DNA from: Superficieibacter electus
GTDB taxonomy: Bacteria; Pseudomonadota; Gammaproteobacteria; Enterobacterales; Enterobacteriaceae
DNA length: 64,000 nt
Direction: 5' to 3'
Assembly (NCBI RefSeq): GCF_002915575.1
Contig: NZ_PQGD01000014.1
Coordinates: 1-64,000, forward strand
The notes under the pieces are model-generated. The model saw nothing but the letters and a program-made list of their open reading frames with translations. It made no database searches and was not told the origin of the DNA. Within the stretch, counting starts at the first letter, position 1, and every line of letters starts with the position of its first letter. Positions 30,987 to 40,043 of this stretch are shown here, in pieces. A program made the position numbers and the translations under genes.

Positions 30987-31771
30987 TGAATAACGTCAGT
31001 GAAGATATGCAGGTTCGCGTGAGGCGAAGCCTGCGCGACATTGAAGAAAAATACGCGGTGAAAGTACTGTACGCCTGCGAATCCGGCAGCCGTGGCTGGG
31101 GATTCGCGTCGCCAGACAGTGATTACGACGTGCGGTTTTTATACGTTCATCCGCCGGAATGGTATCTGCGGGTGGAAGCTCCGCGCGATGTGATTGAGCT
31201 GCCAATTGATGATGAGCTGGATATTAGCGGCTGGGAATGGCGCAAGGCGCTGGGCCTGTTAAAAAACGCCAACCCAACGCTCATCGAATGGCTGGATTCG
31301 CCGGTGATCTATGAGCAGGATGCGTCCGTCATGGCGACGTTACGCCATGAGGTGCCCCGCTGGTTTTCACCCCTGCGCGCACGCTGGCATTACTACTCCA
31401 TGGCGCGGAAAAACTTTCGCGGCTATTTGCAGGGCGATGAGGTAAGGCTAAAAAAATACTTTTACGTGCTGCGCCCGTTGCTGGCCGTTCGCTGGATCGA
31501 AGCGGGGAAGGGTATGCCGCCGATGCGTTTTGCTGAGCTGCTGGCAGGAAGTGAGCTGGATGCCGCGCTACGTCAGGAAATTGATGAACTGCTGGAACGT
31601 AAACAGCGCGCCGGAGAAGCCGAATACGGCCTGCGCCGTCCGTTACTGCATGCGTTTATTCGTGCAGAACTGGCGCGGGGTGAGATTGCGCCTGTACTTC
31701 CTGATAGCCGGGAGGGCGATGTCAGGGCGTTAGACAGGCTGCTGTACCAGACGGTAATGCGCCGGGCATAA
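30986..31771 (+). CDS. RlaP-type RNA-repair nucleotidyltransferase
   Basis: A 261-residue protein of the polymerase-beta nucleotidyltransferase superfamily. The active-site signature is GSRGWGFASPDSDYDVRFLY (about residues 37-56: GS, then Ser-Asp-x-Asp binding metal). The family PF10127 was named RlaP for its linkage to RNA repair genes; it is proposed to add nucleotides to damaged RNA ends, perhaps tRNA. Its ATG overlaps the slipin stop (ATGA), so the two are translated together. A terminator overlaps its stop. Confidence 0.85.
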   Translation: MNNVSEDMQVRVRRSLRDIEEKYAVKVLYACESGSRGWGFASPDSDYDVRFLYVHPPEWYLRVEAPRDVIELPIDDELDISGWEWRKALGLLKNANPTLIEWLDSPVIYEQDASVMATLRHEVPRWFSPLRARWHYYSMARKNFRGYLQGDEVRLKKYFYVLRPLLAVRWIEAGKGMPPMRFAELLAGSELDAALRQEIDELLERKQRAGEAEYGLRRPLLHAFIRAELARGEIAPVLPDSREGDVRALDRLLYQTVMRRA

Positions 31772-31785
31772 TGCCCGGCGTTTTT
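31761..31785 (+). terminator. terminator of the RNA-repair operon
   Basis: GCCGGGCA, loop TAA (which is the rlaP stop codon), TGCCCGGC and then GTTTTT. A textbook intrinsic terminator, which also separates this operon from the convergent tail cluster. Confidence 0.92.
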
Positions 31786-32239
31786 ACGGATGATATTGCC
31801 AGCTGCTGACCAGGGCATACAGGTGATTGGGCGAATAGCGCCAGCTATCGTTAAGCTGGAGAAATTCAGCGCAAAACTCACTGCAAAAGAGCCGCTCGCG
31901 CTGCTGTTTATTGCCCAGCACGATCCCGAGCGCCCCCTGCCAGTCATAGCTTTTACCGCTGTGTTTGCGGAAGAAAGCTTCCACCTCCTGCATGTCCGCC
32001 TGTAGTGGCAGTTTATCCCACTTATCCTCCGGGAGAGTCATTAACTTACCGCGCACGCCGCGATCGCGAAACGACGCGGAGTAGCACAGATACGTCTTCT
32101 CGCCGTGGGCCACCGCCAGCTCACAGTGGGAGTAGATCCCACGGGTGATTTTGCGGGTGGCCCAGTCAGCAAGCCGGGTGATGCCGCGATGCTCTGTCCG
32201 GCCTTTATAGCAGGCAAGCCAGACGGTCGGATCACTCAT
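31784..32239 (-). CDS. YiiX/NlpC-P60-type permuted papain-like hydrolase
   Basis: A 151-residue protein, last of the tail operon. IYSHCELAVAHG holds a candidate catalytic His38 and RLFCSEFCAEFL the Cys119 of the CSE motif, in the permuted order (His before Cys) of YiiX-like enzymes. Such proteins cleave amides or peptides in cell wall or lipids. No signal peptide is present. Its ATG overlaps the stop of the fibre assembly gene by four bases, so it belongs to the tail cluster and might be carried by or help the particle, or be an accessory gene. Confidence 0.7.
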   Translation of the reverse strand: MSDPTVWLACYKGRTEHRGITRLADWATRKITRGIYSHCELAVAHGEKTYLCYSASFRDRGVRGKLMTLPEDKWDKLPLQADMQEVEAFFRKHSGKSYDWQGALGIVLGNKQQRERLFCSEFCAEFLQLNDSWRYSPNHLYALVSSWQYHP

Positions 32240-32943
32240 GGTTGCCAGCCGGTAGAGTAGTCATAATCAAGCACCGCCTGGATGTCCTCCAGCGCTTCCA
32301 CCGCCGCGATATGACGCTGCGCGTTGGCAAACAGACGCATATCGTGGTCCATCGTTACCGACTCAAACTGCGCGGCGATCTCATTGGTCAGGGCAATCAG
32401 ACCATTGTTTTTGGTCTGCCACATTAACCCTTCCGGGATCTGCTTCGTCTGTCCCATGCGGGTAAGCGACATCTGCTGGATGCGGCTGTTGGCGTCGCTG
32501 TGAAAATGGTTGCCGGAGATGATGATGTAGTCGGCGGTGACGGCATCGCGTTGGGCTTTGATTCCAGCTACTTTAGCCTGTTTTGCATCGGTGATGGAGG
32601 GCTGCCAGCTTTCACCATTCCAGCGATCAAAGGTGCTGGAGGGAGAAATCACCGTAGTACTTTCGGGCAATGCGCCTAATTCAGAAACGATAACTTCGTT
32701 ACCGTATTGTTTATCATAGACAACCTGTCCCCGATGGTCTTCAACCAGTTCCCATTGTTCATCTCCCCAGACGGGAGTGAACCCGGCAGGGGCTTCAGGT
32801 GGCGTAATAAGCGTACAATACTCGGGCAAGCCAGTATTTGGGGCAACGTATACGTCAGACTCACCAATAAATTCTTTGGTATCTGGCGAAATATTAAAAA
32901 TAGAAAAAATTTGTGGTTCGTCGGAAAAATTAAAGGTATTCAT
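32236..32943 (-). CDS. tail fibre assembly chaperone (Tfa)
   Basis: A 235-residue protein of the caudoviral Tfa family. The middle ([17 protein letters not shown], then [33 protein letters not shown]) is the usual tail-fibre assembly segment, and the C-terminal helix is typical. It folds or trimerises the fibre tip encoded just upstream, with which it overlaps by four bases. These pairs evolve together to change host range. Confidence 0.9.
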   Translation of the reverse strand: MNTFNFSDEPQIFSIFNISPDTKEFIGESDVYVAPNTGLPEYCTLITPPEAPAGFTPVWGDEQWELVEDHRGQVVYDKQYGNEVIVSELGALPESTTVISPSSTFDRWNGESWQPSITDAKQAKVAGIKAQRDAVTADYIIISGNHFHSDANSRIQQMSLTRMGQTKQIPEGLMWQTKNNGLIALTNEIAAQFESVTMDHDMRLFANAQRHIAAVEALEDIQAVLDYDYSTGWQP

Positions 32944-34823
32944 GCAAGCCTCACGATATAGTTAAATGCGATATTTTTTACGGTGTTTTCGTTATTGCCC
33001 ATGTTGTTAATAGTAATACTATGTCCATGCCAACCCAGCGTAATATTATGAGCGTGGGAACCCAGTCCAATAGAATGAGCATGTGCTCCAATGGCAACAC
33101 TATGAGAGTGATTACCATCAGTTGAGGTAACGTCATGGAACCCTTCATCACTATTATCGGTATCTTCAAGCGCTTTTACATTTGAGGACCCACTGGCATC
33201 GGTTGGTATTTTATGGTTATGCGCACCTCCAGTGCTTGTGTTTTTTGTTCCGTAATTAAAAGAGTTAGTGGTTTTTGAACCCAGGTCTGTAGTACTGCTA
33301 TTTTTTGTCCCTAAATCAGTATTGCCGATATTACCAGTATGATTATGCGATTTGATCCCATCCTGTTCTACCGAAAGAATGGCCCGCCCACTGGCTGGCT
33401 TACCTTTTATTGTCCAACCGCGCATGTCCGGTATTTTTCCGGAGGGATAAGCCACCGCCAGTTTTGGATATTTTGTTTTATCAAAGGATTGACCGGTCAT
33501 CAAGGCATAGCCCGAAGGTGCTTTGTCAGATGGCCAGGGGATTGGCGCACCAACGGGCAGTAATTCCGCAGGTTCGAAACCCTCATGGTAAAGGCGCACA
33601 GCTTTTGCTTCAGTTAATGTACCAATGTCATCTCGCCCGCGTGCGAAGATCTGTAGCCCTCCTTGACTATCCATTGATGAGCCATTAAAGAAAAGTTGGT
33701 AAGCACCATTATTGCCGCTGCGGCCATTGCCAACAGATATTACACCATAATCATAACCTTTAAGCATATCACCATCAGGGCCAGACCAACCCAACCAGGA
33801 ATCTGTAGTCAATTCTCCCGGCTTGCTAGTTTGTAATATATGCTCAACGTAAACTTTATTATTAAATAATTCAATTAATGACCATTTTCCGGACATGCGA
33901 TTCATTAATAGAACTTTATTTTGAAAGGCAGCACCATACTTACTTACTAATAATACGGCTGTCTGAGTATTGTCATTTGTTACATCAGTTGCCTGGACAA
34001 CTGCCTGAATGAAACCGGTTAAAGGAAAGCCATCCGGTGCATTGGTACATTTGCTGGTATCGATTAATAGATGTTGGCCTGTCGTAAATTGAAATTGCGA
34101 CCAGTCAAAAAATGTTGCTATCTGATTGGTAGAACCAATACCAATAGCGGGAGTAATATCCCCCCATTTATGCTTATGTGCGATATTTGTCCCGGCTTTT
34201 TCCAGTGCCTCAGTCGCCTTATCCATTGCCGCTTTCACCGCCTTCGGCGTCGCCGCCTGCGTTTCCAGCGTACTGTTAGTGGAACTATTCAGCTGCGTAA
34301 ACCCTTTCTGCGTCAGCGTTGCATCCGGATGATTGCGTGATTTCTCATGCTCATCAATGCTGTTATCCACATACTCCCGCGTTGCCAGCACAATCGACGG
34401 ATCGACCATCAACGTTACCGCCGCTGCGTTAGTGACCTCCATAACGGCGCGGATAACGATCTGCTTGCTTGCCCCCGCAGGCAGCAACGGTTTATACGTT
34501 TCCGGAAATTTGCCAATCGCGATTAGCGTGCCATCGGCGTCCAGCAGGCCCACTTCACGAACGTACCAGCCGCCGACGGACTCTGGCAGTACGGCTTCGG
34601 CAATTACCCATGCCGGGTTGTCGGGAGCGATTTTCAGGGTGTTAAGCTGGCCGCGCCAGACCTCATGGACCACTTTTGTCTGGCTTTCTTTCGGCTCGAC
34701 ATATTTGCCATTGCCGTCGCCGACGACCATCGTTTGCAGGCGGATCTGTTTTTGTTCCGCCAGCGCGGAGGCAATCTTCGATTTCCCCGCGGTGGTTAAT
34801 ATAGTAAAAAATTCATCAGACAT
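32940..34823 (-). CDS. tail fibre protein, P2 gpH-like with His-rich tip
   Basis: A 627-residue fibre. Residues 1-160 match the P2 gpH N-terminus that fixes the fibre to the baseplate ([40 protein letters not shown]). Residues 165-210 are a phage tail repeat. The last 170 residues begin with a phage collar-like [10 protein letters not shown] and hold at least six His-x-His pairs (HNH, HSH, HAH, HAH, HGH and HNH), which in other fibre tips bind iron. The tip decides which cell is bound. GC content is lower than in the baseplate genes. Confidence 0.9.
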   Translation of the reverse strand: MSDEFFTILTTAGKSKIASALAEQKQIRLQTMVVGDGNGKYVEPKESQTKVVHEVWRGQLNTLKIAPDNPAWVIAEAVLPESVGGWYVREVGLLDADGTLIAIGKFPETYKPLLPAGASKQIVIRAVMEVTNAAAVTLMVDPSIVLATREYVDNSIDEHEKSRNHPDATLTQKGFTQLNSSTNSTLETQAATPKAVKAAMDKATEALEKAGTNIAHKHKWGDITPAIGIGSTNQIATFFDWSQFQFTTGQHLLIDTSKCTNAPDGFPLTGFIQAVVQATDVTNDNTQTAVLLVSKYGAAFQNKVLLMNRMSGKWSLIELFNNKVYVEHILQTSKPGELTTDSWLGWSGPDGDMLKGYDYGVISVGNGRSGNNGAYQLFFNGSSMDSQGGLQIFARGRDDIGTLTEAKAVRLYHEGFEPAELLPVGAPIPWPSDKAPSGYALMTGQSFDKTKYPKLAVAYPSGKIPDMRGWTIKGKPASGRAILSVEQDGIKSHNHTGNIGNTDLGTKNSSTTDLGSKTTNSFNYGTKNTSTGGAHNHKIPTDASGSSNVKALEDTDNSDEGFHDVTSTDGNHSHSVAIGAHAHSIGLGSHAHNITLGWHGHSITINNMGNNENTVKNIAFNYIVRLA

Positions 34824-34825
34824 AA

Positions 34826-35542
34826 TTACTCCGGATAAACAGACATAATTTCAATACTCCAGTACCCTGCGCCAATAGAAACTGGCAGGGGTTGCGTAAT
34901 ACGATCGGGTTGGTAAGGCAGCAGCAGGGTATATTCCGTGGTGCTGCATCCCGTCGCGGTATAAATAATGGAAGACTGGCTGACGCTTTCCGCTATTGGC
35001 GGTAATACGGTGATCACTTCACCGCCTTGCGTGGCACAACCTATAACCGGGATCTGGCTCTGGTTAATTATCCAGATCGTGATCGCTTCCAGTTTTGAAC
35101 GAACGTTTTTATATTCATGAATAAGCGCAAGCAGCGCATTAAATTCTTCTTCATGTAAACCCCGGTCGATTAATTCAATTTCCACTTTAAAAAAATAGGC
35201 TTTGCCGCCATATTCAAACCATTCTGCAATCGTGCCCGGCAACGATAATATTTCCAGTACGCGACGGACGGCCCAGACGGTGCCTTTATATTTGTGTAGC
35301 TCAATTGCCTGCTTAATTAATTCCCGTTTTTCCTGTTGGTTACTGGCAAATAGCCAGCCTTCCAGCCCCTGAACATGAAACTGTTCAGCCAGCGAGGGCA
35401 GGGCGGAGGCATCGACCAGATCCACCAGGTAAACCAGCAGCGCCGTCAGGTCAATTTGCGCAAAGCGCTCGGCGGCAATGTTCGCCAGGATCGAAAAGCG
35501 TTCATCACTGGCCAGCGGCGGCGGCAGAAGCAATTTATCCAT
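34826..35542 (-). CDS. baseplate/tail protein I (gpI)
   Basis: A 238-residue protein of the P2 gpI family, part of the baseplate wedge that holds the fibres. [19 protein letters not shown] and [16 protein letters not shown] are the family's core. The ATG at 35542 has a GGAG ribosome site and overlaps the gpJ gene by eight bases; an upstream ATG at 35557 lacks such a site. Followed two bases later by the fibre gene. Confidence 0.9.
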   Translation of the reverse strand: MDKLLLPPPLASDERFSILANIAAERFAQIDLTALLVYLVDLVDASALPSLAEQFHVQGLEGWLFASNQQEKRELIKQAIELHKYKGTVWAVRRVLEILSLPGTIAEWFEYGGKAYFFKVEIELIDRGLHEEEFNALLALIHEYKNVRSKLEAITIWIINQSQIPVIGCATQGGEVITVLPPIAESVSQSSIIYTATGCSTTEYTLLLPYQPDRITQPLPVSIGAGYWSIEIMSVYPE

Positions 35543-36650
35543 CGCTGACTCCGGCAATCGTCACGTCGATGGCGGTGCATTCCGCCCATTCATGCGCCTG
35601 TAAAACCTTTTTGGCTGGCAGTTCCAGCGCGACGTCGTAAACGCCATCCACCTGCAACACTTTGATGATTTGGTTTGGCACGATGTCCTGACCCAGCCGG
35701 GTCTGGCGTTGCTGCGCCCATACGTTAATCGCTTCACGGGCGGCAGCAAGCGTGGACTCCTGATCGGCCGTGGTGAACAGCGTCAGCCGGGCGCGGATGG
35801 AATACGTTATCCGCGGTGATTTTTTGGCGCTCACCTTGTCGGTCAACGGACGCTTTTTCTCCTTGCTGACTTCCCGTTCTATCTGCTCAAGCAATTCTGC
35901 ACCCGGCAGGCCATTAAGGGTCAGTGGATAGATCTCCACGCAGCCTTCAGGAAGCCCTTCGTCCGGCCCCAGTACTGCCACGTCAATAATGGACGGGCTG
36001 ACCGAGAGCGTATGAAAACGATACGCGCCATAGCTGCCCGCATTACTGAAACTTTCCGGAGCCAGCTGGATGCGCATACGTAGCGCATCATCGTTTTCTT
36101 CCCCGCAGCCGCCTGTTGAAACCGTCAGGTTGGTTACGTTGATGTCGTCATTGCCCACACGATCTACCAGCGCGCTGATTTGTGCAGGTTGCCAGCCGTT
36201 GCCCGCCTCGCCCGTGGCGGTACAGGTGGCCGTCACGGCAATGCTCAGACTTCCGGATGGCAGCAGCACATCTTCATCGGTGGCAAACATAATGCTATCG
36301 GATGCACTGGCCCGGGTCCCTTGCGGGATCAGGATGTTATTCCTGTTAATCGTCTCGACAGAAAACTGTAATGTGGTTCTTGCCGACTGTGCGGGCAGGC
36401 GATGAACGCCTACCAGCTCACCTAAATAATCCAGCATGGGCGCGCGGGAATACGCGACCAGGTTTTGCTTCGCCGCTTCCTGGATGGCGATGCGCACAAG
36501 GTTTTCACGATAGGCAAACAGGTCGATGAGCAATCGCTCAGCCTGTGCCGGGTAGAGTTTTTTCCCGCTGGCATCCTCGTACTGCGCAATCATCTCTCGG
36601 GTGATTTGCGCCGGATCGCGGTCGATAAAATCGGGTTCGGCTATCGCCAT
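35535..36650 (-). CDS. baseplate J-like protein
   Basis: A 371-residue baseplate wedge protein of the Baseplate_J family (P2 gpJ, Mu gp47). It begins with FIDRDPAQITREMIAQYE and has the conserved AYRENLVRIAIQEAAKQNLVAY-type segment and TGEAGNGWQP. It joins the baseplate hub to the sheath. It overlaps gp25 by ten bases and gpI by eight, in the standard W-J-I order. Confidence 0.93.
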   Translation of the reverse strand: MAIAEPDFIDRDPAQITREMIAQYEDASGKKLYPAQAERLLIDLFAYRENLVRIAIQEAAKQNLVAYSRAPMLDYLGELVGVHRLPAQSARTTLQFSVETINRNNILIPQGTRASASDSIMFATDEDVLLPSGSLSIAVTATCTATGEAGNGWQPAQISALVDRVGNDDINVTNLTVSTGGCGEENDDALRMRIQLAPESFSNAGSYGAYRFHTLSVSPSIIDVAVLGPDEGLPEGCVEIYPLTLNGLPGAELLEQIEREVSKEKKRPLTDKVSAKKSPRITYSIRARLTLFTTADQESTLAAAREAINVWAQQRQTRLGQDIVPNQIIKVLQVDGVYDVALELPAKKVLQAHEWAECTAIDVTIAGVSDG

Positions 36651-37000
36651 AACACCTCCGTCGTGTTGATTACGTCATCTGTGGCGCGCCACTGCACGTG
36701 AAGCGTCAGGTGTTCGCCATCAATCTTCGGCGTCACTTTCAGCAACCGGCAGCGCGGCTCCCACATCCGAATCGCTTCTACCGATTCCCGCACCACGTGC
36801 GGGATCGCACGTTCAATCGGGTAATCGAGATAGCGCCACAGATTGCTGCCAAAGCGCGGTCTGTGGGGATCGCTGCCGCGCGGCGTGCGCAGGATGATAT
36901 GTATCGCCTGATGAATATCATCCAGCCCACAGACGTATTCTTCAGGACGCTGCAAGGCGGGTTGCCAGTGCAGCGTTGAGGGTCGTGTTTTCGTGTTCAT
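36641..37000 (-). CDS. baseplate wedge protein, gp25/gpW-like
   Basis: A 119-residue protein of the T4 gp25-like family (P2 gpW). It has ILRTPRGSDPHRPRFGSNLWRYLDYPIERAIPHV, in which the EPR-type core is replaced by HRPRFG. Gp25 starts sheath assembly at the baseplate. The preceding 99 bases, back to the gpV gene, contain a terminator. Confidence 0.9.
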   Translation of the reverse strand: MNTKTRPSTLHWQPALQRPEEYVCGLDDIHQAIHIILRTPRGSDPHRPRFGSNLWRYLDYPIERAIPHVVRESVEAIRMWEPRCRLLKVTPKIDGEHLTLHVQWRATDDVINTTEVLWR

Positions 37001-37070
37001 GAGGCTATTTTCGCCCCCGGACCGGGGAAGAGATAGTAAAGTGCTTTAAGGAAACTAGTTGATTACACAA

Positions 37071-37094
37071 ACAAAACCCGCCGTTGCGGCGGGT
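37071..37094 (-). terminator. internal terminator in the tail operon
   Basis: On the minus strand, just after gpV: ACCCGCC, loop GCAAC, GGCGGGT, then TTTGTTTG. It lies between gpV and gp25 within an otherwise compact operon and may lower expression of the baseplate and fibre genes, or mark a join between modules. Confidence 0.7.
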
Positions 37095-37099
37095 CAGAA

Positions 37100-37843
37100 T
37101 TAATGGGAATGATGGTTAGAGTTGCCGCCACTATCGATGAGTTTGCCACTGGTACTCACGTTACCCAGCACGTTAACGTTGCCGGTGATCACCGCACTGT
37201 TACCCACGCCACCGCTGCCTGCCATACCGCCAAGCCAGGTCAATTTTTTCATGACCGTCACGTCGCCGGTAAAGGTGCTGAGTGGCGCATCCACGGTAAC
37301 GTCCATTGCTTTGATGCCGGTGCGGGCCGACTCAACGTGAACGTCCAGCGCCTTAACGTCCACGGTACTGGCCTCAACGCTAACGTCGGTGGCTTTTACG
37401 CTCACCGTGTCAGAGGTCACACAGACCTGCTGCGCCTTTACCTCCACGAGTGGCGAAGTGAGGCTGGTACTGATCTTGACGTCGATGACGATTTTTTCAA
37501 TGCCGCCGTTGATGGTTAGCTGGTGTAGCTGACGGTCGTACTCAAATGCCGCGCCATCGGAAAACTGTACGTAGCGTTTATCGCGTGAAGCCAGAGGCGC
37601 AGTGTCTACGGTGGAGTAGACCGCTCCCAGCACTACACCGTCTTCACCATTATCGTCGAGCAGTATTTCGACCTGTTCGCCGATATCGGGCAGCCAGTAA
37701 TCCTTATTATCCTGCGAGTTGCGATGCAGGATCGGTAGCCAGTTGCTTTTCAGGTTATCGCATTCCGGCAGCGTCACCCTGACGCGCACGGCCGCTTCAT
37801 CAATATCGCTGATAATCCCTGTCTGGCGGGTAACACCTTTCAT
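37100..37843 (-). CDS. baseplate spike protein, gpV-like
   Basis: A 247-residue protein of the P2 gpV / Mu gp45 family, the puncturing tip. Residues 1-90 are an OB fold (DIDEAAVRVRVTLP, WLPDIGEQVEILLDDNGEDGVVLGAVY). The rest has regular VDVKA/VTV repeats of a triple beta-helix and ends SGGNSNHHSH, whose histidines may bind the tip metal ion as in P2 gpV. It lies nine bases after gpD. Confidence 0.92.
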   Translation of the reverse strand: MKGVTRQTGIISDIDEAAVRVRVTLPECDNLKSNWLPILHRNSQDNKDYWLPDIGEQVEILLDDNGEDGVVLGAVYSTVDTAPLASRDKRYVQFSDGAAFEYDRQLHQLTINGGIEKIVIDVKISTSLTSPLVEVKAQQVCVTSDTVSVKATDVSVEASTVDVKALDVHVESARTGIKAMDVTVDAPLSTFTGDVTVMKKLTWLGGMAGSGGVGNSAVITGNVNVLGNVSTSGKLIDSGGNSNHHSH

Positions 37844-37852
37844 ATTATCTCC

Positions 37853-38893
37853 TTACTGGCTGGTGGCTGGCCCACGTGAAATGTCGATTTCAGTGGTGTA
37901 GCCGCTACGGGTGAATTTATGCATCGACTTGTCGATGAGCCACTGGCCTGAAAGCACACCAAACCCGCTTAATTCGATTTTATTGCCCGCCGTCAGTTGC
38001 GGGCAGCCCATCATGGTGAGCGTACCGGTCTGCTGATATTCGTTATGGCTGTCCAGTGCCGCCGTTGCTTTAGCCTGCGCTGCGCCTGCGTCCGGGGCGC
38101 GGCTATTGAGCTTCAGTGTGTCAGCGCTGGTGGATGCACCCCGCGGCGAGGTTTTCTCCTGACTGTCGTGTGTGTAAATAACCAGTTCTTTTTTCTGGCT
38201 ATTTTGATGCTGCACGGTGGCGTTTTTGTAGATACGGTTAATCGTATCTTTAAACGAGAAATGCGAAACTTCCGTTCGGGAAAGGGTGCGCAACGGAGCC
38301 AGACAGCGCAGCGTTGGCAAATGTGAAAAGATCAGTTCTTTTATCGTCACCTTCACGGTATACCCATATTCGCTTGCCAGACGCCGAAGAAACGCCAGGT
38401 CGGTTTCGGCATACTGCGTTACCCGATCAATCGTCAGTGGCGCAATGCGCCCCACCAGCGTTAAGCCGTGCTTTTGCGCGATACGGCTGGCGATGGCTGA
38501 GAGCGTGGTTTTCTCAAAACCCTGGCTGTTTTTAGTGCGCAACGCTTTGCTCACTGACGTGGCGATACCGTCGATATTGACGCTTGATGGCGGCGCTGAG
38601 ACATCAATTTTATCAATGATATAGCTTCCACAATCGAGCAGTTCCTCGCCCTGATAGCCGAGATGAAGCGTCAGCATATCGCCTTTGCCCGGATACCATT
38701 CATTCAGCCAGCGACCAGCGGCATCTTCAAGCGTAATGGCTATCACGTCTGACTCGTTTTTAATACTGTCGCTGTAGCTGATGCTGGTAACGTAAGGGGC
38801 GATGTCATAAGTGATATTCTTGTGCTCATACCAGAGTGTAAAAATGGGTGTCAGAGTGGCGGATACACCACCAGAGACGGTTATCTCAGCCAT
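37853..38893 (-). CDS. late control D / tail hub protein
   Basis: A 346-residue protein of the phage late control D family (P2 gpD, Mu gp44), the tail hub below the spike. DVSAPPSSVNIDGIATSVSKALRTKNSQGFEK and AIASRIAQKHGLTL mark the family, as does YAETDLAFLRRLASEYGY. It overlaps tail protein X by 13 bases. Confidence 0.92.
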   Translation of the reverse strand: MAEITVSGGVSATLTPIFTLWYEHKNITYDIAPYVTSISYSDSIKNESDVIAITLEDAAGRWLNEWYPGKGDMLTLHLGYQGEELLDCGSYIIDKIDVSAPPSSVNIDGIATSVSKALRTKNSQGFEKTTLSAIASRIAQKHGLTLVGRIAPLTIDRVTQYAETDLAFLRRLASEYGYTVKVTIKELIFSHLPTLRCLAPLRTLSRTEVSHFSFKDTINRIYKNATVQHQNSQKKELVIYTHDSQEKTSPRGASTSADTLKLNSRAPDAGAAQAKATAALDSHNEYQQTGTLTMMGCPQLTAGNKIELSGFGVLSGQWLIDKSMHKFTRSGYTTEIDISRGPATSQ

Positions 38894-39090
38894 GGCGGTA
38901 GTTCCTCTGTAGTTTGAGTAACACTGATAACCGGAATAATTAACCGTACCCCTGACGGTAATAGCGGCATGATGGCGACATGCGGATTGGCCGCGATAAT
39001 ACGTTCGTAGACCAGCGCATCACCGTAATAACGCCAGGCGAGGTTATCCCAGCGCTCGCCGTCGGTTGTCACATGTTCAAGGTAGTGCAT
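38881..39090 (-). CDS. tail protein X (LysM-like)
   Basis: A 69-residue protein of the P2 gpX family. The core TTDGERWDNLAWRYYGDALVYERIIAANP is LysM-like, ending with a VRLIIPV segment. It sits inside the tail end and may bind peptidoglycan. The stop of gpU and its start share one base. Confidence 0.92.
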   Translation of the reverse strand: MHYLEHVTTDGERWDNLAWRYYGDALVYERIIAANPHVAIMPLLPSGVRLIIPVISVTQTTEELPPWLR

Positions 39091-40043
39091 TACAAACTCC
39101 TCGTAATATTTGCGGCAGCAAGCTGACTAACGGCGGGGGTGACTTGCCGTACCGTACCGCGTGCCTGGTTCACCAGCGAGCTGGCGCTATCGTAAGTTTC
39201 CTTCGCCACGCCGTCGGTTATCGCCGTAAATAACGTTTCGGCCTGTTTGATTAGCGCGGTTGCGTCGCTGGCGCACTGATGGATACCCGGCAGGCTGTTG
39301 ATCAACTCCTGGACTTTCGCCGCCAGCGCTTTTGGCATCGCGGCCAGCGTTTTTAGATCCAACGGCTGCTTAAAAAGCGCTTCTATCCCGTCGATGGTTT
39401 TCTTCAGCGAGGCGATAATTTTGCTGCATTTTTCCTTCAGTGCTTTGGCTTGCTTCACCAGCGCTTTCACCTTAGCGATCGTTTTTTTGATGTCATCAAT
39501 GGCATCGGCGATCTCGTCGAGCATTTCTTTGGCATCGTGCATGCCGTCCTCAATGGTGTGAATCAGGTCATCGAACCAGCTGTCTTTGAGCGCGGGGAAA
39601 TCTTCCAGCATTTCGTCAATGTTGGGTTCTTGTGTCGTGATCGCTGGCGGCAATAACGGGTTTTTCGGATCGCCGATGTACTCCTGCAATGTCAGACTGC
39701 CGCTCTGGGCAATGACGTTGCCGTAAGGGTCGGTATGTTTATGGGTGGCCGTCAGGTCAGTAATCACGAACCAGCCGCGATACTCACCGTTGCCGAACAC
39801 CAATGCCATCGCCTGATGCGCCGTCATCGCGCTGCGCAGGCGGTTCATCTCCGTTGCTGGCTGGCAAAACTGGCTGTGAAAGCTAAATTGCAGGGTGATT
39901 TTTTCCAGCTTATCACCAATAAACTGCACGCTCGGTTTGCCTTCAATACGGGCATGACTGGCGTAATCCACACCCATCGTGCTTTCAAAATTGTCCCAGC
40001 AAGCGACGACTTTGAATTCAATGTCTCCTAATACCGCATACAT
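39090..40043 (-). CDS. gpU-like tail protein with long helical extension
   Basis: Residues 1-135 match P2 gpU, the protein that ends the tail tube (YAVLGDIEFKVV, IGDKLEKITLQFSFH, GNGEYRGWFVITDL). P2 gpU has about 160 residues; this one has 317, the extra part being Lys-rich helices (ADAIDDIKKTIAKVKALVKQ, then AKALKEKCSKII). The extension is common in Mu/P2-like tail islands. It overlaps the tape measure gene by one base. Confidence 0.88.
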   Translation of the reverse strand: MYAVLGDIEFKVVACWDNFESTMGVDYASHARIEGKPSVQFIGDKLEKITLQFSFHSQFCQPATEMNRLRSAMTAHQAMALVFGNGEYRGWFVITDLTATHKHTDPYGNVIAQSGSLTLQEYIGDPKNPLLPPAITTQEPNIDEMLEDFPALKDSWFDDLIHTIEDGMHDAKEMLDEIADAIDDIKKTIAKVKALVKQAKALKEKCSKIIASLKKTIDGIEALFKQPLDLKTLAAMPKALAAKVQELINSLPGIHQCASDATALIKQAETLFTAITDGVAKETYDSASSLVNQARGTVRQVTPAVSQLAAANITRSL

